Below, piece after piece: positions 1-6,831 of a DNA stretch of 9,965 nucleotides. Within the stretch, counting starts at the first letter, position 1; the number at the start of each line of letters is the position of its first letter. Source of the DNA: an uncultured Collinsella sp. (GTDB taxonomy: Bacteria > Actinomycetota > Coriobacteriia > Coriobacteriales > Coriobacteriaceae); assembly GCA_902469555.1 (NCBI GenBank), contig CABRDB010000003.1:1-9965 (forward strand), written 5' to 3'. Below the pieces are notes generated by a model that had not been told where the DNA came from, made no database searches, and was given only the letters and a program-made list of their open reading frames with translations. Both the position numbers and the translations under genes were made by a program.

Positions 1-789
1 GGAGTGCGCCACGAGCACGGTCGCGACCTCCTGCATGGCCGTATTCCCCATCCACTTCCTCCTGGTCGCCTTGGGAATTCCCACGGCGGCGACCCTTCGG
101 GAGACGCCGCTGGACGCCGAGCCCCGGGCAGCGCCCCTCTCGGCGAAGCAGTTGATCAGGCACGAGCCGTGCGCGGCGCAGTTGCGGACGGACTTCACGC
201 GCTTGAGGTCGTAGTGGGAGGCCTCGAGGCGCCTGTCGCCCCATCGCCTGGCGCAGAAGCGCACGAAGTCGATGAGGGTGCCGAACGAGGTGAGCTCAAG
301 GAAGGCCCAGGCAGGCATGTCGCCGGAGTACTTCGCGTAGAGGCTCGAGCTGTAGGGGCTGCGGCCGCTCATCTTGAGCTCGCGCAGGCGGTACTCCCTG
401 TTTGCAGTGGTAAGCGATGCCATGTAGTCGGCCACGATGGCGTAGCCGTCCTCTCCACGGTCCTCCATCTCGCGAAGCAGTGTCACCTTCTGGAAATGCT
501 CGATGTCGAGCGTCATGCCGAGCAGGGCGTGGCGCAGCTCCTGGTCGAGCGCTGCGAGCAGGCGCAGCTGGCCGAAGTCGAGGTCTACGTAGCGGCCGTC
601 GCGCGGGCCTCCCTCGTATTTCGAGAAGAGTTTGCGGTAGGATGCGAGCTTGAAGAAGTTGCACTTGTCGCGCAGGTAGTCCGCGGCCTCTTCCTCGGAA
701 CACAGTTCGAAGGCTACGCCCTTCTGCTTGAGGTGCTCTATCTGCTGCTCGATCGTGAGGATCGGCTTCCTATCGTGGGGTTCGGCCAT
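1..789 (-). CDS. Abi_2 / AbiF-family abortive-infection HEPN protein, partial (runs off the left edge)
   Basis: The minus strand encodes 263 residues from an ATG at 789-787 with no stop before position 1, so the C-terminus is missing. The start has an AGGAG site (801-797) 7 nt upstream. The N-terminus (K8-P-I-L-T-I-E-Q-Q-I-E-H-L, then F45-F-K-L-A-S-Y-R) matches the Abi_2 family opening. Further hallmarks are LDQELR (81-86), IEHFQK (96-101) and a W161-x3-E-x3-FG block. R202-N-C-A-A-H207 is the R-x4-H HEPN motif expected of an RNase-like toxin. Known for the family: AbiD/AbiF proteins stop phage growth by killing or arresting the infected cell, and some AbiF proteins act with a non-coding RNA antitoxin and are related to the ancestor of Cas13. 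The integrase stub on the other side of the upstream region fits a defence gene brought in on a mobile element. Family assignment is strong; phage specificity and RNA pairing are inferred. Confidence 0.88.
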   Translation of the reverse strand, partial: MAEPHDRKPILTIEQQIEHLKQKGVAFELCSEEEAADYLRDKCNFFKLASYRKLFSKYEGGPRDGRYVDLDFGQLRLLAALDQELRHALLGMTLDIEHFQKVTLLREMEDRGEDGYAIVADYMASLTTANREYRLRELKMSGRSPYSSSLYAKYSGDMPAWAFLELTSFGTLIDFVRFCARRWGDRRLEASHYDLKRVKSVRNCAAHGSCLINCFAERGAARGSASSGVSRRVAAVGIPKATRRKWMGNTAMQEVATVLVAHS

Positions 790-1293
790 GCTCGGTCTCC
801 TGTCATTGATTTGAGAATCCTATTCTACCAGCATGTTTGCCCTGAATCCTGAAGGCCCGTTCGCCAACTCATAAGCAAGCCACCTGAGACTACTCACTTT
901 GTTCACGAATGGCGAAGACCTGCGACCTGGGGTTTTGCAAATGGCGCGCAAGCCACCCGCGTTAATTCACTTGCGATTGCAGCTGGCGGCTTGCGGGCAA
1001 AAGGGCGGTTGAGTTTCAAAACGGGCGTTTTCGGCGCCATCGAGCCTCCAAAGGCGACCCGCCGCGCACTTTGGGACAAAAACAAAAACTCAAAGCCCTG
1101 AGTTTGAAAAAAGTTTTTGAGGTTGTCCCAGCTTTTGTCCCCGAAGCCGACGAAACGCGACATCGCGTCATTCGGCGGCACGCGTTCCGTGTCGATGCCG
1201 AAAACTGGGTGTAACTGGAGTGACGGGACGGCAGAACCGACGCCATCGAGTGGGAGTAGGCTGACAGGGCTAGCGAAACACAAACCAGCAGGT
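790..1293. other. Long structured intergenic region upstream of abiF, no convincing protein gene
   Basis: About 500 bp between the AbiF start and the terminator at 1294 hold no ORF with a family match or ribosome site that I can support. The sequence is not featureless: CGCAAGCC (947-954) can pair with GGCTTGCG (988-995), and GGGACAA (1073-1079) with TTGTCCC (1123-1129), enclosing further complementary A/T-rich segments. The AbiF mRNA leader and any non-coding RNA partner would have to lie here. A TAGAAT hexamer on the minus strand (827-822) is a possible -10 box for abiF, but I see no good -35. Confidence 0.5.
1073..1129. repeat. Nested inverted repeat (57 bp) in the abiF upstream region
   Basis: Outer arms GGGACAA (1073-1079) and TTGTCCC (1123-1129) are perfect complements. 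Inside them CAAAAAC (1083-1089) pairs with GTTTTTG (1113-1119), or alternatively AAACTCA (1086-1092) pairs with TGAGTTT (1099-1105) around a 6-nt loop. The two inner pairings overlap, so two alternative folds are possible. On the minus strand the small hairpin is followed by a T-rich run interrupted by G, so a weak leftward terminator or attenuator before abiF is another reading. Confidence 0.55.
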
Positions 1294-1330
1294 AGAAGCT
1301 CCTTACGTTCCCGTGAGGAGCTTCTTTTTT
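1200..1330 (+). ncRNA. Candidate rightward non-coding RNA ending at the strong terminator
   Basis: No protein gene on the plus strand ends before the terminator at 1294-1330, yet a strong terminator implies a transcript coming from the left. The 5' end given here is arbitrary; I cannot find a clear promoter. The stretch contains a possible weak stem GCTG (1260-1263)/CAGC (1286-1289) just before the terminator stem. Proposed as the RNA partner or antitoxin of the divergent AbiF protein because the family is known for adjacent RNAs. It could equally be the leader of the integrase fragment or the tail of a lost gene. Confidence 0.3.
1294..1330 (+). terminator. Strong Rho-independent terminator, rightward
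   Basis: AGAAGCTCCT (1294-1303) and AGGAGCTTCT (1316-1325) are a perfect 10-bp inverted repeat, extendable by a T-G, A-T and C-G pair to 13 bp around the 6-nt loop GTTCCC (1307-1312). Six Ts (1325-1330) follow directly. The opposite strand has no T run after the stem, so the element acts rightward. Confidence 0.85.
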
Positions 1331-1360
1331 GCGAAGTTTGGTGCAAAAGTGGTTTTGGAG

Positions 1361-1639
1361 ATGGCGAGAGACATCTTTCATTCAGAAGTGAGCGTCAGCC
1401 CCTACAAGAGGGACGGTAAGCAAGTCGGATGGAAGGGAACTCTCCACTATCACGACATGGGCGAGCTGGATTTGTTCGGCAAACCCAAGAGGAAGACAAC
1501 GTCCAAGGCGGCTCTTACCAAGGGGAAGAGAGCGGCCACGGCTGAGCTTAAGCGGTGGCGCGATGACATGGAGAAAGAGGTCGAAAGCCCCGAAACGCAC
1601 GATTCGGCGCGGGCGGATCGGGATCCACTGCCGATCTAG
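1361..1639 (+). pseudogene. Truncated tyrosine integrase, N-terminal stub
   Basis: A 92-residue ORF starts at the ATG at 1361 and ends at the TAG at 1637-1639. Residues 1 to about 75 look like the N-terminal arm-binding (AP2-like) domain plus the start of the core-binding region of phage/ICE tyrosine integrases: S11-V-S-P-Y-K-R-D-G-K, then W24-K-G-T-L-H-Y, KRKTTSK and an A/K/R-rich helix ending in RWRDDMEKE. Complete proteins of this type are near 400 residues; the rest of the core-binding domain and the whole catalytic domain (R...HxxR...Y) are absent. Residues after about 76 look unrelated and probably derive from DNA joined at the break. GGAG abuts the ATG with no spacer, and an in-frame GTG at 1349 or 1313 is possible, but 1313 lies inside the terminator. 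The stub cannot recombine DNA and marks a former mobile element next to abiF. Confidence 0.75.
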
Positions 1640-2799
1640 AGGCACTCGGTCAGAATCTGGAACACCTCGCTGCGCTCCAGTTTCTTGGCGCAGCCGCCGG
1701 TGAGCACGCAGGTGTCCGCAACCTTGTGCAGCGTCTCGTCGGACGCGTCGGAGCCCATCTCGGCGAAGCTCGTGGGAAGCCCCATCTCGCCGATGAACGT
1801 CTGCAGGCGGTCGATGCCCTCGAGCGCCACCGTAAGGTCGTCTTTGCCCTTGGCGTCGACGCCCCACACCTCGCGCGCCCAGCGGGCGAACTGCGCGGGC
1901 GCCTCGAGGGCCAGGTGGCGGTAGAGCGCAGGGTGGATGACCGCGAGGCCCATTCCGTGGTTGGTGTGGGTGTACGCGCCGTACTGGTGCTGGATCATGT
2001 GCGCCTGGAAGTCCGTTGACTTGCCGATCTTGAGCACGCCGTTCTCGGCCATGGCGGAGTCGTATACGAGCTCGCTTAGCGCCTCGAGGTTCTGATTGTC
2101 GTCCGCGATGATCCGCATGTTGCGGATGACGTTACGCTGGATGGCGAGGTTGATGTCGTCGGTGACGTTGCGTTCGCGCGGGCTTCCGAAATAGCTCTCC
2201 ATGCAGTGCGAGAGCGTGTCGAACGCGCCGCTCATGAACTGCGCGTGCGGTACGGTGAGCGTGAGCGCCGGGTCGAGCGCCGCCCACATGGGCATCGCCC
2301 CCAGATAGGCGCCCTTCACGTGCGTCTCCTCGTTGGTGATGACGGCGCCGTTGTTCTGCTCGGCGCCCGTGCCGGAGAGCGTAACGATGCAGCCCATGGG
2401 GATGAACGAGCTCGGCATCTTGCCGTCGGCGTGCTCGAACGTCTCGATGTCCTCGTCAAGCATCGCCTGCGCGGAGACTACCTTGCAGCAGTCGAAGACC
2501 GACCCGCCGCCGACGGCGAGAATGAAGTCGACTTGCTCCTCGCGTGCGAGCGCGGCGCCTTCCTGGCACTTCTCGTAGGTCGGGTTGGGCATGATGCCGC
2601 CGAAGTCCACCACGCACTTGCCCGCGCTCGTGAGCTTATCGACCACGTGGCCGTAGACGCCGGCTCGCTTGACCGAACCTCCGCCGTAGGCGAGCATCAC
2701 TGTCTTGCCCATGGCACCCATCTCGGCGTCGAGTGCCTGGTCCATGGCCCCCTCGCCGAAGTAGTTCCTGACCGGGTAGTCGTACGTGAATGAGTTCAT
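1636..2799 (-). CDS. Iron-containing alcohol dehydrogenase, YqhD/butanol-dehydrogenase type
   Basis: At 387 residues it has the same length as E. coli YqhD, and the four metal ligands fall at the same numbers: D194 and H198 (in AFDTLSHCMESY), H267 and H281 (in THTNHGMGLAVIHP). The nucleotide-binding loop GGGS is at 97-100, with D103 and K106 after it. The family reduces aldehydes to alcohols with NADPH in the cytoplasm. The start at 2799 is set by AGGAGG (2812-2807) 7 nt upstream and by the family N-terminus (YDYPVRNYFGEGA). The frame stays open upstream to 3138, but that part overlaps AKR1 and is not protein-like. It lies 43 bp downstream of AKR1 on the same strand, so the two form an operon giving sequential or parallel carbonyl reduction. 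Its TAG stop shares the palindrome CTAG with the stop of the integrase stub on the other strand. The natural substrate is not readable from sequence. Confidence 0.93.
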   Translation of the reverse strand: MNSFTYDYPVRNYFGEGAMDQALDAEMGAMGKTVMLAYGGGSVKRAGVYGHVVDKLTSAGKCVVDFGGIMPNPTYEKCQEGAALAREEQVDFILAVGGGSVFDCCKVVSAQAMLDEDIETFEHADGKMPSSFIPMGCIVTLSGTGAEQNNGAVITNEETHVKGAYLGAMPMWAALDPALTLTVPHAQFMSGAFDTLSHCMESYFGSPRERNVTDDINLAIQRNVIRNMRIIADDNQNLEALSELVYDSAMAENGVLKIGKSTDFQAHMIQHQYGAYTHTNHGMGLAVIHPALYRHLALEAPAQFARWAREVWGVDAKGKDDLTVALEGIDRLQTFIGEMGLPTSFAEMGSDASDETLHKVADTCVLTGGCAKKLERSEVFQILTECL

Positions 2800-2842
2800 G
2801 GCAATTCCTCCTAGTAAGTTATCAGTGCGGTCTGACGCTCGT

Positions 2843-3799
<957 letters not shown>

Positions 3800-3991
3800 T
3801 TATAACCCGCGGGTTCTAGGCGTCACCTCAAAGAGATCGGCGCCGAGCTCGTCGGCGATGGCCTGAGCTACGACAGCGGTGTGGCCCTGTGCCGAGTAGC
3901 AGGCCACGAGGACGTTGCCGTCTGCAGCGGGCACTGCGGCGGGCTCGTCCTCGACAGCCGACTGGTCCTCGGCGGCGGCTTGGTTGGTCCG
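3800..3991 (-). pseudogene. Flavodoxin relic, broken at both ends
   Basis: The minus strand, after an in-frame TAA at 3994-3992, reads 63 residues without a start codon. First comes an Ala/Glu/Asp-rich linker (RTNQAAAEDQ...), then N26-V-L-V-A-C-Y-S-A-Q-G-H-T38, the flavodoxin beta1 strand and FMN phosphate loop, then helix VVAQAIADELG and the second strand ADLFEVTP. The frame stops at a TAA (3802-3800) exactly where the AKR1 promoter block begins. Full proteins of this type in gut actinobacteria are often flavodoxin-domain lipoproteins with such a linker after the lipobox; the signal peptide and about two thirds of the flavodoxin fold are missing. It probably once sat in one operon with AKR2, whose stop is only 14 bp upstream. 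Confidence 0.75.
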
Positions 3992-4005
3992 TTATCGTCT
4001 GAGCG

Positions 4006-4854
4006 CTACTCCTGCGCGTCGAAATCGGGGCGTATGGCCAGGTAGCCCTTGAGTGCTTCCTCAGTGGCGGTGTAGTAGGTCATGGTCCCGTCGAGCTTGG
4101 CAATCTCAGCCATCTCGTCTTCGGTGAGGGAGAAGTCGAAGATGTTCGCGTTGTCGGCGATGTGGGCGGGGTTCTTGGAGCCGGGGATGATGGAGGTGCC
4201 CATCTGCACGTGCCAGCGCAGGATCACCTGGGCCGGGGTCTTGCCGTACTTCTCGGCGAGAGCGACGAAGACGGGCTCTTCCAGAAGACCTTTGTCGCCG
4301 TGGCCGAGCGGGTACCACGCCTCGATCACCGTGCCGTACGGCGCGAGGTCGGCGCGCAGGTCGCGCTGGGCGTGGTAGGGGTGGCACTCAACGGTCACGA
4401 GCTGCGGCTTGATGTCGGCGACCTCGATAACCTCGGCGATCTTGCCTTGCGGGAAGTTGGAGAGGCCGAGGGCGTGCACCTTGCCCGCGCGGTACGCCTC
4501 CTCCATCGTGCGCCACGCGGCCAGGTAGTCGCCTACCGGCTGGTGCAGGATGAGCATGTCGACGTAGTCGAGCCCCAGGCGCTGGAGCGTGGCGTCCACC
4601 GCCGGCATGCCCGCGTCGTAGACGCTCGGCCAGAGCTTGGTGGAGACGAAGATCTTGTCGCGCGCGATGCCGCTTTTGGCGATGGCACGGCCCACGGCGC
4701 GCTCGTTCATGTAGGCGTTGGCGGTGTCGATGTGCTCGTAGCCAGCCGCGAGCGCGGCGGTTGCGGCTGCCTCGGCCTCGTCCGGGGTCATGAGGAAGGT
4801 GCCCAAACCCTCGATGGGCATCTCTACGTCATTGTTGAGCTTCAGATACTCCAT
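4006..4854 (-). CDS. Aldo/keto reductase (AKR2), divergent from the LysR gene
   Basis: A 282-residue NADPH-dependent AKR with tetrad D43, Y48 (HIDTANAYMNERAVG), K73 (STKLW) and H104 (LILHQP). The substrate-side loops HQPVGDYLAAW and NFPQGK are typical of bacterial diketo-gluconate-reductase-like members. In the cofactor tail IIPGSKNPAHIADN (222-235) the usual Arg contacting the 2'-phosphate is replaced by His231. This variant suits a subgroup and may loosen NADPH preference; I would not call it inactive. The ATG at 4854 has AAGGAGGAG 5 nt upstream. The divergent LysR gene starts 129 bp away, the classic arrangement of a LysR regulator and its target, and the operator block between them recurs before AKR1. 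The flavodoxin relic follows downstream. Confidence 0.93.
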   Translation of the reverse strand: MEYLKLNNDVEMPIEGLGTFLMTPDEAEAAATAALAAGYEHIDTANAYMNERAVGRAIAKSGIARDKIFVSTKLWPSVYDAGMPAVDATLQRLGLDYVDMLILHQPVGDYLAAWRTMEEAYRAGKVHALGLSNFPQGKIAEVIEVADIKPQLVTVECHPYHAQRDLRADLAPYGTVIEAWYPLGHGDKGLLEEPVFVALAEKYGKTPAQVILRWHVQMGTSIIPGSKNPAHIADNANIFDFSLTEDEMAEIAKLDGTMTYYTATEEALKGYLAIRPDFDAQE

Positions 4855-4887
4855 GGTCTCCTCCTTAATGGCGACTTTTCGAATGCA

Positions 4888-4958
4888 ATGCTACGGCGTT
4901 TGCTGACGTGCGAGAAGTTCACGTTGGAATGATGGATATAACCATGGGGTATATACGG
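4888..4958 (-). promoter_or_regulatory. AKR2 promoter and LysR-type operator between AKR2 and lysR
   Basis: Read leftward: operator ACCCCA-N2-GTTATA (4950-4937), CCAACG (4927-4922), candidate -35 TTCTCG (4916-4911), a 17-bp spacer and -10 TAGCAT (4893-4888), 33 nt before the AKR2 start. The operator core ATATAACCATGGGGTATAT (4936-4954) is an imperfect dyad and contains a T-N11-A LysR box. It also covers the region where the lysR promoter must lie, 30 to 48 nt before the LysR start, so autoregulation is likely. Same architecture as 3727-3797. Confidence 0.65.
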
Positions 4959-4983
4959 CACATAATGCGTGACAGGAGGATCG

Positions 4984-5883
4984 ATGTACAACCCACAGCT
5001 TGACACTTTCATCCGCGTGGCGGAGGCGGGCAGCTTCTCCAAGGCGGCACAAGAGTCCTTCATCACGCCCACGGCCGTCATCAAGCAGATGAACCTGCTG
5101 GAGTCGCGGCTAGGCCTTACGCTGTTCCACCGATCGCATCAGGGGCTTTCGCTTACGCGAGCAGGCAGGTCGCTGCTCGCCGACGCCCGCCATATCGTGC
5201 AGTACTCTCAAGAATCAATCGCACGCGCCCGCGTCGCCGAGCGTGGAGAGAAGCGCATCATCCGCGTGGGAGTGTCGCTCATGACGCCCAGCACGCCGCT
5301 CACGAAGCTGTGGCCGAAGGTGAAGGAACGTTGCCCTGGCATGAGCCTTCAGGTGGTCACGTTTGAAAACACACCCTCGGCGGCACGCGGTTTGGCGAAC
5401 CTCGGGCAAGACATGGATATCGTGGCGGGGATTTTCGACGATGCCTTTCTTAAAGAGCGCGGGTGCCTGGGCCTCGAGCTTTCGCGCGAGCCGCTCTGGT
5501 GCGCCGTTCCCGTCGACAACGAACTCGCCAAACGCGACATCGTCACATTCGACGACCTCCACAATCACAGTCTTATGCTTATACGCCGGGGCTGGAACGC
5601 CGAAATCGACCGCGTGCGCGACGAGATACTCTTGCATCATCCTCAAATCGCGCTCGTAGACTTCCCGCAATATCGGGCGGAGGTGTTCAATCGCGGCGCG
5701 AACGAGGACCTCGCGCTTGCGACGCTACCGTTGTGGGCCAACGTCCACCCCATGCTCAAAACCGTCCCTACCGATTGGGACTGTCTCGTGTCTTACGGGC
5801 TGCTTCATTCGTCGCACCCCGCAGACCATGTGCGGGAGTTCCTCGATGCGGTGTCTGCCGTGCTCGTGGCAAAGCATCGATAG
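4984..5883 (+). CDS. LysR-family transcriptional regulator
   Basis: 299 residues, normal for LysR regulators. The N-terminal winged helix-turn-helix is clear: LDTFIRVAEAGSFSKAA (6-22), then PTAVIKQMNLLESRLGLTLF (29-48) and the wing H-R-S-H-Q-G-L-S-L-T-R-A-G. From about residue 90 (I-I-R-V-G-V-S) comes the periplasmic-binding-protein-like effector domain. The ATG at 4984 has AGGAGG (4974-4979) 4 nt upstream; a GTG at 4969 in frame overlaps that site and is rejected. Divergent from AKR2, with a T-N11-A box between. The same box before AKR1 suggests it also controls the AKR1/alcohol-dehydrogenase operon. Effector unknown; an aldehyde or related metabolite is a reasonable guess. A terminator lies 140 bp downstream. 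Confidence 0.93.
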   Translation: MYNPQLDTFIRVAEAGSFSKAAQESFITPTAVIKQMNLLESRLGLTLFHRSHQGLSLTRAGRSLLADARHIVQYSQESIARARVAERGEKRIIRVGVSLMTPSTPLTKLWPKVKERCPGMSLQVVTFENTPSAARGLANLGQDMDIVAGIFDDAFLKERGCLGLELSREPLWCAVPVDNELAKRDIVTFDDLHNHSLMLIRRGWNAEIDRVRDEILLHHPQIALVDFPQYRAEVFNRGANEDLALATLPLWANVHPMLKTVPTDWDCLVSYGLLHSSHPADHVREFLDAVSAVLVAKHR

Positions 5884-6024
5884 GCAATCGCGAGCAGATG
5901 CGCTTATGCCTATGGGAATAACGGGAACTGGCTTCTGAACTCGCGTTTTGATACCGTCGAGTACCGCCTGATGCTGTTTCGGAGTCGCCATAGAGCAAAG
6001 CCATCAGCGAAATAACGGGAATAA

Positions 6025-6061
6025 AAGCCTCCGAACCTTCTGGTTCGGAGGCTTCCTTTTT
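6025..6061. terminator. Bidirectional Rho-independent terminator between lysR and merR
   Basis: AAGCCTCCGAACC (6025-6037) and GGTTCGGAGGCTT (6042-6054) form a perfect 13-bp stem with the 4-nt loop TTCT. On the plus strand CC then TTTTT (6057-6061) follows, ending lysR. On the minus strand the stem runs into TTTTATT, so it can also end merR transcription. Placement between convergent genes fits. Confidence 0.88.
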
Positions 6062-6114
6062 GCATGTCTGCCTAAAACGACTCCTTGCCAAAGCCCCTTG
6101 AGCATCGGGCGGCA

Positions 6115-6555
6115 TTATTGGGCGTGGGCGTTATCGTAGATATCTTTGACTTCTTTTGGCAAATTGTCGGGAATCAGCGCCTTCAGTCTATCCTCGCTGC
6201 CATCCTGAATCGCCTGCTCGTAGTACCAGCATTTGAACTTCAACATGTCCAGTGCGCGGTTCATCTTCGCGATCTCCGACTCCATGTGGGCCTTCCGCTC
6301 CTCGAACATGGCCTTGCGCTTGGGATATGTCGATGGGCCCTCCGCACACCATTCCATGAACAGCCGGATGTCCTTGATCTCCATTCCGGCCTTCTTCAGG
6401 CATTCGATGACCCGAAGCGCCTCGAGTTCCGTATCGCCGAATCGGCGAATGCCCGACGCCCGCTCCAATCCTGGGAACAGCCCCTGCTTGTCGTAATACC
6501 GCAGCGTGGAAACGGGCAGATCGAACATCTCCGCCACCTGTCCGATTGTGTACAT
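6115..6555 (-). CDS. MerR-family regulator, AdhR/NmlR (aldehyde/electrophile-sensing) type
   Basis: 146 residues. Residues 1-70 are the MerR DNA-binding domain: YTIGQVAEMF (2-11), P14-VSTLRYYDKQGLFP (to 28), R37-R-F, then ECLKKAGMEIKDI. A coiled-coil dimerisation helix follows (about 76-115). C52 sits at the position of the conserved sensor cysteine of Bacillus AdhR and of NmlR proteins, which respond to aldehydes and other thiol-reactive electrophiles; C70 and C109 are extra. No metal-binding C-terminal Cys/His cluster is seen. The ATG at 6555 has GGAGGG upstream; a TTG at 6570 would overlap that site and is rejected. A matching MerR-type promoter with a dyad lies in the divergent region 32 bp away, so it probably controls itself and the rightward CMD-cupin/hydrolase genes. 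Confidence 0.9.
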   Translation of the reverse strand: MYTIGQVAEMFDLPVSTLRYYDKQGLFPGLERASGIRRFGDTELEALRVIECLKKAGMEIKDIRLFMEWCAEGPSTYPKRKAMFEERKAHMESEIAKMNRALDMLKFKCWYYEQAIQDGSEDRLKALIPDNLPKEVKDIYDNAHAQ

Positions 6556-6586
6556 GGTCCCTCCGGACAAATCTCGAATTTACTCC

Positions 6587-6617
6587 TTGACCTAAAGTTA
6601 GGTTTAGGTATTACCTT
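6587..6617 (+). promoter_or_regulatory. MerR-type promoter and operator for the rightward operon
   Basis: -35 TTGACC (6587-6592) is followed at the 19-bp spacing typical of MerR targets by a weak -10 TACCTT (6612-6617); TATTAC (6609-6614, 16-bp spacing) is an alternative. Between them lies a perfect inverted repeat ACCTAAA-N6-TTTAGGT (6590-6609), the layout of AdhR/NmlR operators. The first target codon is 215 bp downstream, after a flavodoxin relic. Confidence 0.72.
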
Positions 6618-6640
6618 TATTTTCGTCAATACAAATCGGG

Positions 6641-6769
6641 AGCGCAAGGGATTTTCGCCAAAGGCGCACGCTTGCCGGAACGGTTTTCGCCGGCGGCGTG
6701 AACGAAGTGGGCGAAAGCACGGGGCATTTTGCTCTGGAGCAGGTGCAACGAATGGGCATGGGAGTCTAG
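6641..6769 (+). pseudogene. C-terminal relic of a flavodoxin-fold FMN reductase-like gene
   Basis: One plus-strand frame ends at TAG 6767-6769 and reads R-T-L-A-G-T-V-F-A-G-G-V-N-E-V-G-E, then GHFALEQVQRMGMGV. This looks like the last beta strand, the loop with G-x-N-E-x-G and the final helix of NADPH-dependent FMN reductase/flavodoxin-like proteins, and it aligns loosely with the end of the intact flavodoxin-fold protein at 8719-9249. There is no start codon or ribosome site and the N-terminal part is absent; the frame fades at the MerR promoter. I infer that this promoter once drove a flavodoxin gene and that a deletion left only the tail in the leader of the present operon. The match is by eye on about 35 residues. 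Confidence 0.45.
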
Positions 6770-6831
6770 GCGCGGCTTAGCTGCGCGGAAGCAGTTTTGC
6801 ACTCAAAACCATCGACAGGAGGAAATCGATC

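Noticed and set aside
4..852. Long plus-strand ORF (282 codons)
   Set aside because: It is antisense to the AbiF-family gene, which has a clear family signature, ribosome site and HEPN motif.
903..1346. Minus-strand ORF of 147 codons upstream of abiF
   Set aside because: No recognisable domain or ribosome site, it reads through the terminator and hairpins, and composition looks non-coding.
1616..1636. GATCGG/CCGATC dyad near the alcohol dehydrogenase stop as a terminator
   Set aside because: Six-bp stem with 9-nt loop and no T run on either strand.
4162..4932. Plus-strand ORF of 256 codons
   Set aside because: Antisense shadow of AKR2 that also runs into the regulatory region.
5917..6021. 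Direct repeat AATAACGGGAA at 5917-5927 and 6011-6021
   Set aside because: Only 11 bp, no element-like content between the copies; not enough to call attachment sites.
6085..6780. Plus-strand ORF of 231 codons
   Set aside because: Antisense to merR and continuing through its promoter; no family match.
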